Assembly: GCA_964468205.1 (NCBI GenBank)
Contig: CAYXVG010000056.1
Location: 1-44,017, forward strand
Reading direction: 5' to 3'
Length of the DNA stretch: 44,017 nucleotides
Origin: CAWELS01 sp964468205
GTDB taxonomy: Bacteria > Acidobacteriota > Terriglobia > Bryobacterales > Bryobacteraceae
Of this stretch, positions 8,228 to 16,221 are shown piece by piece. Positions within the stretch are counted from its first letter, which is position 1, and each line of letters begins with the position of its first letter. The position numbers and the translations under genes are program-made. Under the pieces are notes generated by a model. That model was not told the DNA's origin. It ran no database searches and saw nothing but the letters and a program-made list of their open reading frames with translations.

Positions 8228-10069
8228 GTGGAGAGAATCGGCCGCTACCGGATCATCGGCGAACTTGGGCGCGGGGCCATGGGCGTCGTATACCGGGCCG
8301 AAGACCCGGCGATTGGTCGAACGGTGGCAATTAAGACGATTCGACTGGGCGACCTCACCGATACGTCCGAGCGGGAATTCATGCGGGAACGCCTGCGCCG
8401 GGAGGCCCGTTCCGCTGGCATGCTCTCCCACCCGGGCATCGTCACCATTTACGACATCTTCGAGGAGGGAGACACCGCCTACGTCCTGATGGAGTTCGTG
8501 AACGGCGAGTCTCTGGATAAAACGGTCTCGCAGAAGGGTAAGCTCGCCAAGGACAGGATTTTCGACGTGCTTCGTCAGACGGCGGCCGCTCTCGACTACG
8601 CTCACGGTAAAGGCATTGTCCACCGTGATATTAAGCCCGCGAACATTATGATCAGCGTCGACGGGCAGGCGAAGATTACCGATTTCGGCGTTGCGAAGAT
8701 CCTCTCGCAGCAAATGACGCAAACCCGATCGGTTCTCGGCACCCCGTACTACATGTCGCCGGAGCAGATTCAGGGCGGACAGATCGACGGGCGCTCCGAC
8801 CAGTTCGCGCTCGCCGTAATCGCGTTTGAGCTGATGACGGGCGAGCGCCCCTACGCCGCCGATTCCCTCCCTACCCTGTTGTTCAAGATTGTGCAAGAGG
8901 AGCCACCGGCTCCACACAGGCTGAATCCGTCGCTGGCCGCGGAGGTGGGCAAGGTCTTCGACAAGGCGTTTCGCAAGGAACCGGACACCCGCTTTGCCAA
9001 CTGCACGGAGTTTGTGAACGTTCTGGCCGTAGCGGCCAACCGCCGGCCGGACTGGGAACCGCTGGCAGCGGGCAGCGCCGGTGTCCTCGACACCGCCGCC
9101 GGCAGTCCCGTTTCCCTGCCGCCCGCCATGGCCGCCGAACCCCAACCTCCGTCTCCACCTTCCAAACCGGAACCCACCAAGGTCTCCCAGCCGGCGCCCG
9201 TTCTACCACGCATCCCCAAAACCCGCACCCGCGCCGTGCCTCCAGAAGAGCGCGAGTCGCATCTGGCACGCAATGTCATTCTGGTGGTGCTGCTGATCGC
9301 CATCATCGCGGGCGGAGTCTTTGCCTACTACGAGTACATCCTGCCGATGCAGCCATTCGGGACGGAAGTGGAGTCTCCCGATATCGCCGCCGGCGATCAA
9401 CCCGCAGATCCATCCGCCGGGGAATTCCCCGCCCCGCCGCCACCCGAAACTCCGGGCGTCCCCGCCGATACCGCCGGGGACGCGCGCGAAGCCGCACAGG
9501 CGGATTCGCCGCCCCCGCCACCCGAAACCGCGGAGAGTGAAACCGGAGCCCCGGCAGCCAGCGCCCCGCCCGCCGAGTCCGAGGCTCCGCCCCCGCCCGC
9601 CGCTGCGAAGCAGGCCCCGCAGCCAAAGCCGCAACCTGCCCCCGCGAAGGCCGCACAGACCCACTGGGTCCAGGTGCGGTCTCGTCCTCCAGGCGCTACG
9701 GTGACCGCCGACGATGATCCGGAACTCACCTGCAAGACGCCGTGCGAAATCCCGCTGCGGGAAGGCCGCCACGTGCTGAACTTCACGCTCGCCGGCCACC
9801 GTCTCGCACCCCGTATCATCCGTGTGCCGGATCTGACCGATGTCACCGTTTCTCTCACCCGCGAGGCGGGTACTCTGGCCATTCGGACGACCCCTCCGGG
9901 AGCCACTATCTTCATCAACGGCGAGCAGCGCCAGGAAAAGACTCCCGCCATGATTAAGCTGCCCGCCGGCCGCTATCGCATCCGTCTATCACTTCCCGGT
10001 CATCCGGACTTTGAGGATTCGGTCGAAGTGCGCGACCAGGTGATCACCACTTTCGGCATCGACTGGTAG
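8228..10069 (+). CDS. Membrane Ser/Thr protein kinase with C-terminal PEGA domains
   Basis: Starting at GTG 8228 the protein has 613 residues. The kinase domain (about 6-270) has the glycine loop GRGAMGVVY, catalytic lysine K36, HRDIKPANI (D134), DFG (152-154) and the GTPYYMSPEQ activation segment, so it should be active. A proline-rich cytoplasmic linker leads to one membrane helix (about 349-368), then a long Pro/Ala-rich extracytoplasmic stretch. Two PEGA-type repeats close the protein (SRPPGATVTADD and TTPPGATIFINGE). PEGA modules are extracytoplasmic and probably sense envelope components. GTG is preferred because similar kinases start MERIGRY. TACAAT lies 9 bases upstream and there is no clear ribosome site, suggesting a leaderless mRNA. 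The stop shares a palindrome with the convergent transporter's stop. Confidence 0.93.
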   Translation: MERIGRYRIIGELGRGAMGVVYRAEDPAIGRTVAIKTIRLGDLTDTSEREFMRERLRREARSAGMLSHPGIVTIYDIFEEGDTAYVLMEFVNGESLDKTVSQKGKLAKDRIFDVLRQTAAALDYAHGKGIVHRDIKPANIMISVDGQAKITDFGVAKILSQQMTQTRSVLGTPYYMSPEQIQGGQIDGRSDQFALAVIAFELMTGERPYAADSLPTLLFKIVQEEPPAPHRLNPSLAAEVGKVFDKAFRKEPDTRFANCTEFVNVLAVAANRRPDWEPLAAGSAGVLDTAAGSPVSLPPAMAAEPQPPSPPSKPEPTKVSQPAPVLPRIPKTRTRAVPPEERESHLARNVILVVLLIAIIAGGVFAYYEYILPMQPFGTEVESPDIAAGDQPADPSAGEFPAPPPPETPGVPADTAGDAREAAQADSPPPPPETAESETGAPAASAPPAESEAPPPPAAAKQAPQPKPQPAPAKAAQTHWVQVRSRPPGATVTADDDPELTCKTPCEIPLREGRHVLNFTLAGHRLAPRIIRVPDLTDVTVSLTREAGTLAIRTTPPGATIFINGEQRQEKTPAMIKLPAGRYRIRLSLPGHPDFEDSVEVRDQVITTFGIDW

Positions 10070-10073
10070 CCGG

Positions 10074-10988
10074 CTACTTTGACGGCGGCCGCATTACGAT
10101 CGCAATTCCGGCTGTCACCAGCGCCACCGCCGCGATCAGCCGTCCCGTCAGCGGCTCACCGAAGATCAGGGCGCTCAGCAGGACGCCGAAGACCGGCACC
10201 GTGAATGCGTACATCGCCAGGTTCCCGGCGCTGTGCTTGCGCAGCAGCAGCGTCCAGACGATGAAACAGAACCCCGCGATCACCACACTCTGGTAAAGCA
10301 TCGCGGTCACCGCCGTGGCTCCCACCGGTTTAAGCAGCGGCGGCTCGAGGGCAAGGGCGCAGAACAGGAAAACCGGGAGCGAAAGCGCCCCTTGCCAGAC
10401 CACCGCCCGCAGCGGCGGGATGGATTGTACGATCCAGCGGGTGTAGACCGTGCGAATTCCCAACAGAAGCGCCGAAATCACCAACAGCACGTTGCCCAGC
10501 AGCGGATGTGGCGCCAGTTCGGCCACCGGCCGCCCCAGCGCGAGGTAGCAGATGCCGCCAAACGCCAGGATGAGGCCGGACACGCGGGCCGCTCCGAGGC
10601 GCTGCTCGGAAGCGACAAAGTGGCCAATGACATTCGAGAAGATTGGATGGGCGTTCAGGATGACAACCGCGTAGGCGGGCGAGGTGAAGTCGGCTCCGGT
10701 GTTGAGCAACAGAATCTGCGCTGTGAAAAGCGCCCCCAGGATGAACAGCCGGCGCTGCTCATGCCGGTGCGGCTGGAGCGAAACTCCCTTGCAACGGGCC
10801 CAAATCGCGATCACGGCGACTCCGACGACAAAACGCCACCACGCGCTCCAGAACGGCGGAAAAGTCGCCAGACCGAGCTTTAGCGCCACGATGTTACCGC
10901 CCCACAGTGCGGAAGTGAACAGCGCCAGGGCAGCGCCCTTGCCGTCCACCGGCTGTGGCTTGACGTTGGTCCCAGGCTCCTGTCTCAT
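10074..10988 (-). CDS. EamA/DMT-family transporter
   Basis: This 304-residue integral membrane protein has about ten hydrophobic helices arranged as two EamA repeats. Typical features are WGGNIVALKLG in the first helix and the second-half end VPVFGVLLSALIFGEPLTG. Members export or import amino acids, purines or other metabolites, and the substrate is not predictable. The ATG at 10988 gives a short cytoplasmic lead before helix 1. The frame is open for 29 more codons upstream, including a GTG, but these are not membrane-like. Confidence 0.88.
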   Translation of the reverse strand: MRQEPGTNVKPQPVDGKGAALALFTSALWGGNIVALKLGLATFPPFWSAWWRFVVGVAVIAIWARCKGVSLQPHRHEQRRLFILGALFTAQILLLNTGADFTSPAYAVVILNAHPIFSNVIGHFVASEQRLGAARVSGLILAFGGICYLALGRPVAELAPHPLLGNVLLVISALLLGIRTVYTRWIVQSIPPLRAVVWQGALSLPVFLFCALALEPPLLKPVGATAVTAMLYQSVVIAGFCFIVWTLLLRKHSAGNLAMYAFTVPVFGVLLSALIFGEPLTGRLIAAVALVTAGIAIVMRPPSK

Positions 10989-11450
10989 GGTTGGCTCAAT
11001 ATGCGGCTGCACGAGGCGTAACCGTTCAGTGTAAGCCCATAAGCAGCCTGGATTCTTCCCGGTAGCGTGGCTCATGCAAGTCGAGCCTTGAGAGGTGAGC
11101 GTTTCTCACACGGAATAAGCCTGGAGGAGTGGCCGGCGATGCCAGACACCAGACAGCGGCCGTCATCGAGCCGGCGTAGCAGCGAACAGGAGCGCCGTAC
11201 GGACGCGAGGCGCTTCCTGGTGTACACTTTCCGCGGATGTGTTCCGGCACTTCACCCGCGCGCCGTCACTATCCAACTTTTCTGCCCGGTTCGCCAAGCG
11301 GCACGCACACTTCACCAGATTCCCCGCCCGGTGCGCGTTGGTCGCACCCAGGCCAGATACAGGGCCGCGACAGCTTCGAACCGGGGCCGGCCTTCACCCT
11401 GCGGTAGCTGTGCGCTCCATTCGCCTCCGGGATTGCGCTGCCACCACCAT
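10989..11450. other. Gene-poor gap between transporter and small membrane protein
   Basis: I see no convincing gene here. Open frames exist on both strands but encode low-complexity Arg/Pro-rich peptides that mirror each other, as expected by chance in GC-rich DNA. The promoter of the EamA transporter presumably lies in the left part. On the minus strand TACACT about 35-50 bases before its start is a possible -10. Confidence 0.4.
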
Positions 11451-11714
11451 TCACTTCTGCCAGAGGGCCTTGAAGCGCCGGAAAGTCGACGATTCCGGCC
11501 TATTCTCCGGGTGTTGGATGGAGGGTGCTTTGTTCCCCGGCTCGGCGGCCAACCAACCGCCGATGAAGCCGCCGATCACCCCCAGGTAGATCAGCATCCA
11601 GGCGATCCACGGTTCAATCTCTCCAAGAACAAGGAGTTCGGCTGTCGGGATTAGAAGGGACGCGAAAACGATTGCAGCAGCGAGAAAGAAAATACGACGC
11701 CATATGCCACTCAT
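11451..11714 (-). CDS. Small membrane protein of unknown function
   Basis: The 87-residue protein has two strongly hydrophobic segments (about 7-28 and 36-55, the second with the Gly-rich run GVIGGFIGGW) and a charged C-terminal tail. I do not recognise a family. The start is well supported by AAGGAGG at 11724-11730, about 9 bases ahead of the ATG, one of the best ribosome sites in the window. No other gene is tightly linked on this strand. Confidence 0.72.
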   Translation of the reverse strand: MSGIWRRIFFLAAAIVFASLLIPTAELLVLGEIEPWIAWMLIYLGVIGGFIGGWLAAEPGNKAPSIQHPENRPESSTFRRFKALWQK

Positions 11715-12091
11715 ATTCTCAATACCTCCTTGACACGGAAACTCTCGAGGAAACCCGCGGCATGGCGGTAACGTTCCCCTAGTGGCGACCAGCCAATCTT
11801 TGGCCTTGTTTCAGCAAACGCGGACTGGGAATTTGGCAGCCGTCCTGCTCCGGATGGGCGGAACTCCGGGCGATCCCTAAACCGCGGTTCGCAAGCCGAA
11901 AAGCGCCTCATCGATGCGACGATTGCCGGTACCCGGACGCTTCCTTCTGGAGCCGGTTCCGAGAGTCTCCCACCGGATGATACAAGCGAAACCTGGGCAG
12001 CGTTTGGGCACTCTTACATAGTAGTGCTAAGAAAATCTTATTTATGTTCAGGTAGATCATAGTTAGAATATTCATTCATCCTGGTGAAAGC
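11715..12091. other. Divergent intergenic region ahead of the DksA-like gene
   Basis: No confident gene. A 66-codon minus-strand frame (11711-11911) ends in an ATGA overlap with the small membrane protein but has no ribosome site or recognisable pattern. The right end is notably AT-rich (12017-12090) and holds the likely promoter of the zinc-finger gene. It also contains a small inverted repeat GCACT/AGTGC at 12008-12027. Confidence 0.4.
12041..12069 (+). promoter_or_regulatory. Probable promoter of the DksA/TraR-like gene
   Basis: TTTATG (12041-12046) and TAGAAT (12064-12069) are spaced by 17 bases in an AT-rich tract, 22 bases upstream of the ATG. The -10 is good and the -35 weak. Confidence 0.4.
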
Positions 12092-12463
12092 ATGTCAAAG
12101 AAGAACGTCAATCGCTATCGCGCCCTCCTGGAAACAAAAAGGGCGGAATTGGAACAGGAGATAGCGGAGACGCTTCGGGACCGGGAAAGGTTGGCCGCGG
12201 TGAGGGTTTCCGAGGAAATGGATGGGGCTGCGCTGACCGCGGAACGCGAATTTGCCGCGACCAACCTGGACCGCTTGACGAAGCTGCTACGGAAAGTGAA
12301 GTTCGCAGTGCAGCGGATGGAAGACGGCAGTTATGGTGTCTGCCAGCGTTGTGAGGAACCGATCTCCGCAGCCCGCTTGAAGGCCGTTCCATGGGCCGAG
12401 CACTGTGTTCCCTGTCAGGAAATCGTGGAACACGAACAGCGGGAGGTGGCCGCCGAAAGATAA
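12092..12463 (+). CDS. DksA/TraR-family zinc-finger protein
   Basis: The 123-residue protein has an N-terminal coiled-coil (about 5-75, rich in Glu/Arg heptads) and a C-terminal four-cysteine zinc finger (C84, C87, C105, C108) with the family sequence GSYGVCQRCEEPISAARLKA. DksA-like proteins enter the RNA polymerase secondary channel and modulate transcription with ppGpp. Coiled-coil tip residues cannot be assigned with certainty, so it may be a TraR/YocK-type relative rather than DksA itself. It lies just upstream of the GAF fragment. Confidence 0.9.
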   Translation: MSKKNVNRYRALLETKRAELEQEIAETLRDRERLAAVRVSEEMDGAALTAEREFAATNLDRLTKLLRKVKFAVQRMEDGSYGVCQRCEEPISAARLKAVPWAEHCVPCQEIVEHEQREVAAER

Positions 12464-12477
12464 AGGGCCTCGCGCCA

Positions 12478-12810
12478 ATGTCCGGAATGTTAGGGAAAGC
12501 CGAGCCAGACCGTGACCACATCCTGCGGCTGCTCGTCGAAGCTTCCGAGGCGGTTACGGCGAATGTAGTGGACCTTAACCGTCTGTTGCGGACGATCGCC
12601 ACGTTGATACGCCGGGTGATCGACTACGAGATCCTCGCGGTGCTGCTCACCGTCGAAGGCCGGGATCTGCTTGGGATTCGTTATGCGATCGGTCTGCCGG
12701 ACGATGTGGTCAGGAACGCCAGAGTTCCGTTCGGCCGTGGAATCACCGGTACCGCGGCGAGTGGGCAGGCCACAATCGTCTCGAACTATGTCGTATTAAA
12801 AGTGAAGTAA
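12478..12810 (+). pseudogene. Truncated GAF-domain fragment
   Basis: The 110-residue frame begins MSGMLGKAEPD and reads as the first part of a GAF domain: a leading helix (LLRTIATLIRRVIDYEILAVLL), then GIRYAIGLPDDVV and FGRGITGTAASGQATIVSN. A GAF domain is about 150 residues. Here it breaks off at VSNYVVLKVK and a TAA, where family members continue with a conserved D-x-R-Y and further strands. The following DAC relic is in the same frame, 21 bases beyond the stop, so the two may be remnants of one protein or be joined by a deletion. Confidence 0.6.
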
Positions 12811-12831
12811 CGAAGGCGTGAAGCAAACGGT

Positions 12832-13361
12832 GTGTTCGAAATCGTCGCGTCGCGCCTCCGCGAATACAATAAGGACGTCCTGGATCCAGCCATCGAACTC
12901 GTAGTGGACATCGCCCGTGAAGGGCGTGAGGGTAGGCAGGCCGGTACTCTATTCACGGCCGGCGACGCGGAGAACGTGTCAGCGCTTTCCCAAAAGATCA
13001 TTCTTGATCCGCTCGCCGGCCACCCCGGGGAAGCACGGATGGTGACGGATTTCAACCTGCCGGTAACCGTCAAGGAACTGGCGCAAAGGGACGGCGCCTT
13101 GTCATTTCCGACGACGGGGAGTTCGTGGTGGCGGGCCGGCACATTGAAGCCCCGGCGTCGAACGTCGAGCTGCCCATGGGAATGAGAGCCGGTCACCTGG
13201 CCGGGGCTGCCATATCTAAGGCCACCGCGTGCGTGGCTGTCGTGGTATCGGAAAGCGCCATGGTCCGGCTCCTCGACCATCGCGCGTTAGTTGCGGAGAT
13301 CATTCCCGAACTCTGGCTCCTGAACCGGCGCGGCATCCGTCTGCGGAACCCGTTTCATTGA
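12832..13361 (+). pseudogene. Frameshifted DAC (DisA_N, diadenylate cyclase) domain relic
   Basis: The first frame encodes a DAC N-half: VLDPAIELVVDIAREGREG, GTLFTAGD, then LDPLAGH and VKELAQRDGA with the conserved DGA motif. At 13099-13101 one base appears lost (TT before GTC). The reading continues one frame over as VISDDGEFVVAGRHIEAP and ends VVVSESAMVRLL, AEIIPELWLLNRRG. The second catalytic motif, normally G-x-R-H-x-A-A, reads GMRAGHLAGAA, so the Arg-His pair is gone. An intact protein would make c-di-AMP from ATP. This copy is very unlikely to be functional. Nothing else in the window concerns c-di-AMP. Confidence 0.7.
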
Positions 13362-13504
13362 AGGCGGCGCGCGCTAAAGGAATCCTCTGGTTGTCAGCCA
13401 GGCTTGGCCGCTAAGGAGAGCGTCAGGCCGCAACCCGTCCCACTTTGCTGCTCTCATTTCGTATGCTGTTAAGAATCGGTGGCCCCTGTTCCCAGCGTGC
13501 CGGG

Positions 13505-13524
13505 CCGGCGTTCCCGCCGGTTTT
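13505..13524 (+). terminator. Possible Rho-independent terminator
   Basis: CCGGCG (13505-13510), loop TTCC, CGCCGG (13515-13520), then TTTT. The stem is perfect but short, and the T tract is minimal. It sits between the DAC relic and the Fe-dependent dehydrogenase gene. Confidence 0.4.
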
Positions 13525-13584
13525 GCGCTGCTGGCCATCCGGGAGCGCCGGACCTCATACCACTGCAGATGAAAGGCGCGAAGA

Positions 13585-14862
13585 ATGCCGGTAAAAGGAG
13601 TCGTCGAACTTGCGAATTCGAACGTTCGCTTTGGACACGGGGTCGCCAGGGAGGTGGGTCTTGACCTCAAGGAGCGCGGTGCGCGGCGGGTCCTGCTGCT
13701 GGTGGATCCGAATCTCGTGGACCTCTACCCTGGTGAAGTGGTGCGCGCGTCGCTCGAAGCCTCGCACGTCGAATACACCCTCTTCGATCGCATCGTGGTC
13801 GAGCCAACCGACACTTCTTTCCAGGATGCCATCGCCGCCGCCAGCGCCGAGCCATACGATGCGTTCGTGGCCGTCGGCGGCGGTTCCACCATCGACACCG
13901 CCAAGGCCGCCAACCTGTACTCGACGCACCCGGCGGATTTTCTCGAATACGTGACAAAACCGATCGGCCGCGCCACGCCGCCGCCGGGACCGCTGCAGCC
14001 GCTCATCGCCATCCCGACCACCACCGGAACAGGTAGCGAGACTACCAGCGTGTCGGTCTTTGACTTCACCGAGCGGCAGACCAAATCCGTCATCGGCCAC
14101 CGCTACCTGAAACCCGCGCTCGCCCTGCTCGATCCGCTGGTAACGGCGACCCTGCCCTCGGCGGTGGTGGCCAGCACCGGCCTCGACGTCTTCTCGCACG
14201 CCATCGAGTCACTGAGCGCCGTCTCCTTTCTTGAGCGCGAGCAGCCGGACTCGCCCTCGGCGCGGCCCGCCTACCAGGGCTCCAACCCGATCGCCGACAT
14301 CTGGGCGCTCGCCTCGCTGCGCCTAGCGCGCCGGTACCTCAAGCGGGCGGCCGAAGACCCCGGCGACCTCGAGGCCCGGGGCAACATGCTGCTGGCGGCG
14401 GCCTTCGCCGGCTTGGGCTTTGGCAGCGCGGGCGTCCACCTGCCCCACGCCATGTCCTACCCGGTCTCCGGCCGGGTGAAAACCTACCAGCCGCCGGGAT
14501 ACAAACTCGATCATCCACTGGTACCCCACGGCTTTTCGGTAATTCTCACCACTCCGGCGGTAGTGCGCTTCATGGGTCCGGTTTGTCCCGAACGCCTGCG
14601 CCGCGCCGCGGACGCACTGGGCATCGACGTCGCGGGGGTCAAGGACGGCGACGTTGCTGAACTTCTCGCCGATGAGGTGCTCTCTTACATGGAGAGCCTG
14701 AAGTGCCCGAACGGCCTGGCCGGGATCGGCTATACGGCCGAGCACATACCCGCGCTGGTGGAAGGGACTCTGCCGCAGAAACGCATCGTCGATATCTGCC
14801 CCCGGCCGGTGGACGAGGAGAGCCTTGGCCTCATGTTCGAGGAATCCATGCGGAGCTACTAG
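13585..14862 (+). CDS. Hydroxyacid-oxoacid transhydrogenase-like Fe-dependent dehydrogenase
   Basis: The 425-residue protein is a group III iron-containing alcohol dehydrogenase. It has the nucleotide-binding VGGGSTIDTAKAAN (97-110) and metal-ligand candidates D201 and H205 (GLDVFSHAIES), H288 (GVHLPHAMSYP) and H315 (HPLVPHGFSV). Stretches such as VEPTDTSF, RPAYQGSNPIADIW, DLEARGNM and GTLPQKR match what I recall of the ADHFE1 / hydroxyacid-oxoacid transhydrogenase branch. That enzyme oxidises 4-hydroxybutyrate to succinate semialdehyde while reducing 2-oxoglutarate to 2-hydroxyglutarate. The reaction is assigned by family resemblance only. No 4-hydroxybutyrate genes are adjacent. Confidence 0.87.
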   Translation: MPVKGVVELANSNVRFGHGVAREVGLDLKERGARRVLLLVDPNLVDLYPGEVVRASLEASHVEYTLFDRIVVEPTDTSFQDAIAAASAEPYDAFVAVGGGSTIDTAKAANLYSTHPADFLEYVTKPIGRATPPPGPLQPLIAIPTTTGTGSETTSVSVFDFTERQTKSVIGHRYLKPALALLDPLVTATLPSAVVASTGLDVFSHAIESLSAVSFLEREQPDSPSARPAYQGSNPIADIWALASLRLARRYLKRAAEDPGDLEARGNMLLAAAFAGLGFGSAGVHLPHAMSYPVSGRVKTYQPPGYKLDHPLVPHGFSVILTTPAVVRFMGPVCPERLRRAADALGIDVAGVKDGDVAELLADEVLSYMESLKCPNGLAGIGYTAEHIPALVEGTLPQKRIVDICPRPVDEESLGLMFEESMRSY

Positions 14863-14865
14863 TTA

Positions 14866-16221
14866 ATGGCGCCGCCGGACCAGCGTCTCCTCTCAGGAAT
14901 GTTCTGTTTTCGGCTGGTGGTGGCGGCAGTTGCGCTGTGTCTGATGACTACGATGGCAGGCTGTGGAGAAGGGATGCGCTCGGGCTGGAAGTCGGCGTTC
15001 GCGGAGGCGAACGGGATTCGCTTACACTACTGGCGCACCGGCGAAGGCTCCGGAAAGCCGGTCATCGTGGCCGCTCACGGCATCACCGACAACGGTCTCT
15101 GCTGGACTTCCCTCGCCGCCGGGCTTTCGCACCGCTACGATCTGATCCTGTACGACGCCCGCGGTCACGGTCTCTCGGGCAAGCCCGAAACCGGTTACGG
15201 CATGGCGTCCCACGCCGCCGACCTCGCGGGGTTGATCGCGGCGCTCGAACTCGAGCGCCCCATTATCATGGGCCACTCGATGGGAGGCTCCATCGCGGCC
15301 GTGGCCGCGGCCGAAGATCCCGCGCTTGCCACCGCGCTTGTGTTGATTGATCCCGCCTGGCTCGAGAAGCCGGGGGATCCCGCCAAGGCGCTCGAGGAGT
15401 TCCAGGCATGGTTTGATAGTGTCCGCAACCGGTCAGAGGAAAAGCTGATGAAGACCGTGAGCGAGGAGAATCCCCATTGGCCGTTTGAGGATTGGCAGCC
15501 TTGGGCGGAGTCGAAGACCCAGGTCAGCGCCCGCGTAGTGGAGACTTACGCCGGCGTCCCGGACCTCGGGGAATTCTTCCCGCGAATTACCATTCCCGTC
15601 CTGGTGGTGAAGGCCGATGCCGGCAACACAGGACGCAAACGGAATGAGGCCGTAGCCGCCCTGCTGGCGCGTGGGAAGATCGTCCACATCGATGGAGCCG
15701 GTCACAGCGTGCACCGCGACAAGCCGGTTGAGACCCTCGAAACGATTCGGCGCTTTCTGCGGCGACGGCCATTATGGAAGGCGTCGGCGATGTACGACGA
15801 AGCCTACCGGATGAAGGTCTCCGCGGAAGCCGTAAACCACCTAACGCACCAGGAGATGACGGCGCGGTTCACCGCGGAATGGACGCCAGACCCCGAACGC
15901 GCCGGCAAAAGCAGGTTCGCTTTCTCGGTAGAGGATGGCGGAGCCGCGCCGGAGCAGTGGGAGAAGCCGCCGCCCGCCCAGTGGTTGGCATTTCATCGCG
16001 CCGGTGACGGCCTCGCTGCAGTTCACCGGACCAGCGCCGCAACCCTCGACCGCGACGGCGTCAGGAGCGAATACGAACTGGTCACCGGACAGTCCGAGGA
16101 TGGCGAACGCGTGCGTTACTGGATCGACCGGGACTCCGGCCTCGTCCGGCAGCTCGTTCTCGACGGCCCAACGCGCTGGACGCTCTTCATCCATGAGACC
16201 GAGATGTCGCCAGGCCGCTAG
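14866..16221 (+). CDS. Alpha/beta-hydrolase lipoprotein with extra C-terminal domain
   Basis: The 451-residue protein has a lipoprotein signal ending MAGC (C33). An alpha/beta-hydrolase domain (about 50-302) follows, with AAHGITDN (oxyanion), nucleophile S138 in GHSMGG, probable acid D251 and H280 in GAGHSVH. All three triad residues are present, so it is probably an active esterase or peptidase anchored in the envelope. A domain of about 140 residues follows (308-451), rich in beta-strand patterns and Trp, that I do not recognise. The first Met is only 3 bases after the upstream stop, and a second Met at 14899 could be the true start. The stop overlaps that of the convergent symporter (CTAG). 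Confidence 0.85.
   Translation: MAPPDQRLLSGMFCFRLVVAAVALCLMTTMAGCGEGMRSGWKSAFAEANGIRLHYWRTGEGSGKPVIVAAHGITDNGLCWTSLAAGLSHRYDLILYDARGHGLSGKPETGYGMASHAADLAGLIAALELERPIIMGHSMGGSIAAVAAAEDPALATALVLIDPAWLEKPGDPAKALEEFQAWFDSVRNRSEEKLMKTVSEENPHWPFEDWQPWAESKTQVSARVVETYAGVPDLGEFFPRITIPVLVVKADAGNTGRKRNEAVAALLARGKIVHIDGAGHSVHRDKPVETLETIRRFLRRRPLWKASAMYDEAYRMKVSAEAVNHLTHQEMTARFTAEWTPDPERAGKSRFAFSVEDGGAAPEQWEKPPPAQWLAFHRAGDGLAAVHRTSAATLDRDGVRSEYELVTGQSEDGERVRYWIDRDSGLVRQLVLDGPTRWTLFIHETEMSPGR

Noticed and set aside
11067..11654. 195-codon plus-strand open frame
   Set aside because: It overlaps the small membrane protein on the other strand. It is Arg/Pro-rich with no ribosome site or motif.
11711..11911. 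66-codon minus-strand frame overlapping the small membrane protein start (ATGA)
   Set aside because: The overlap could mean coupling, but there is no ribosome site, no motif, and composition is unremarkable. It is not called as a gene.
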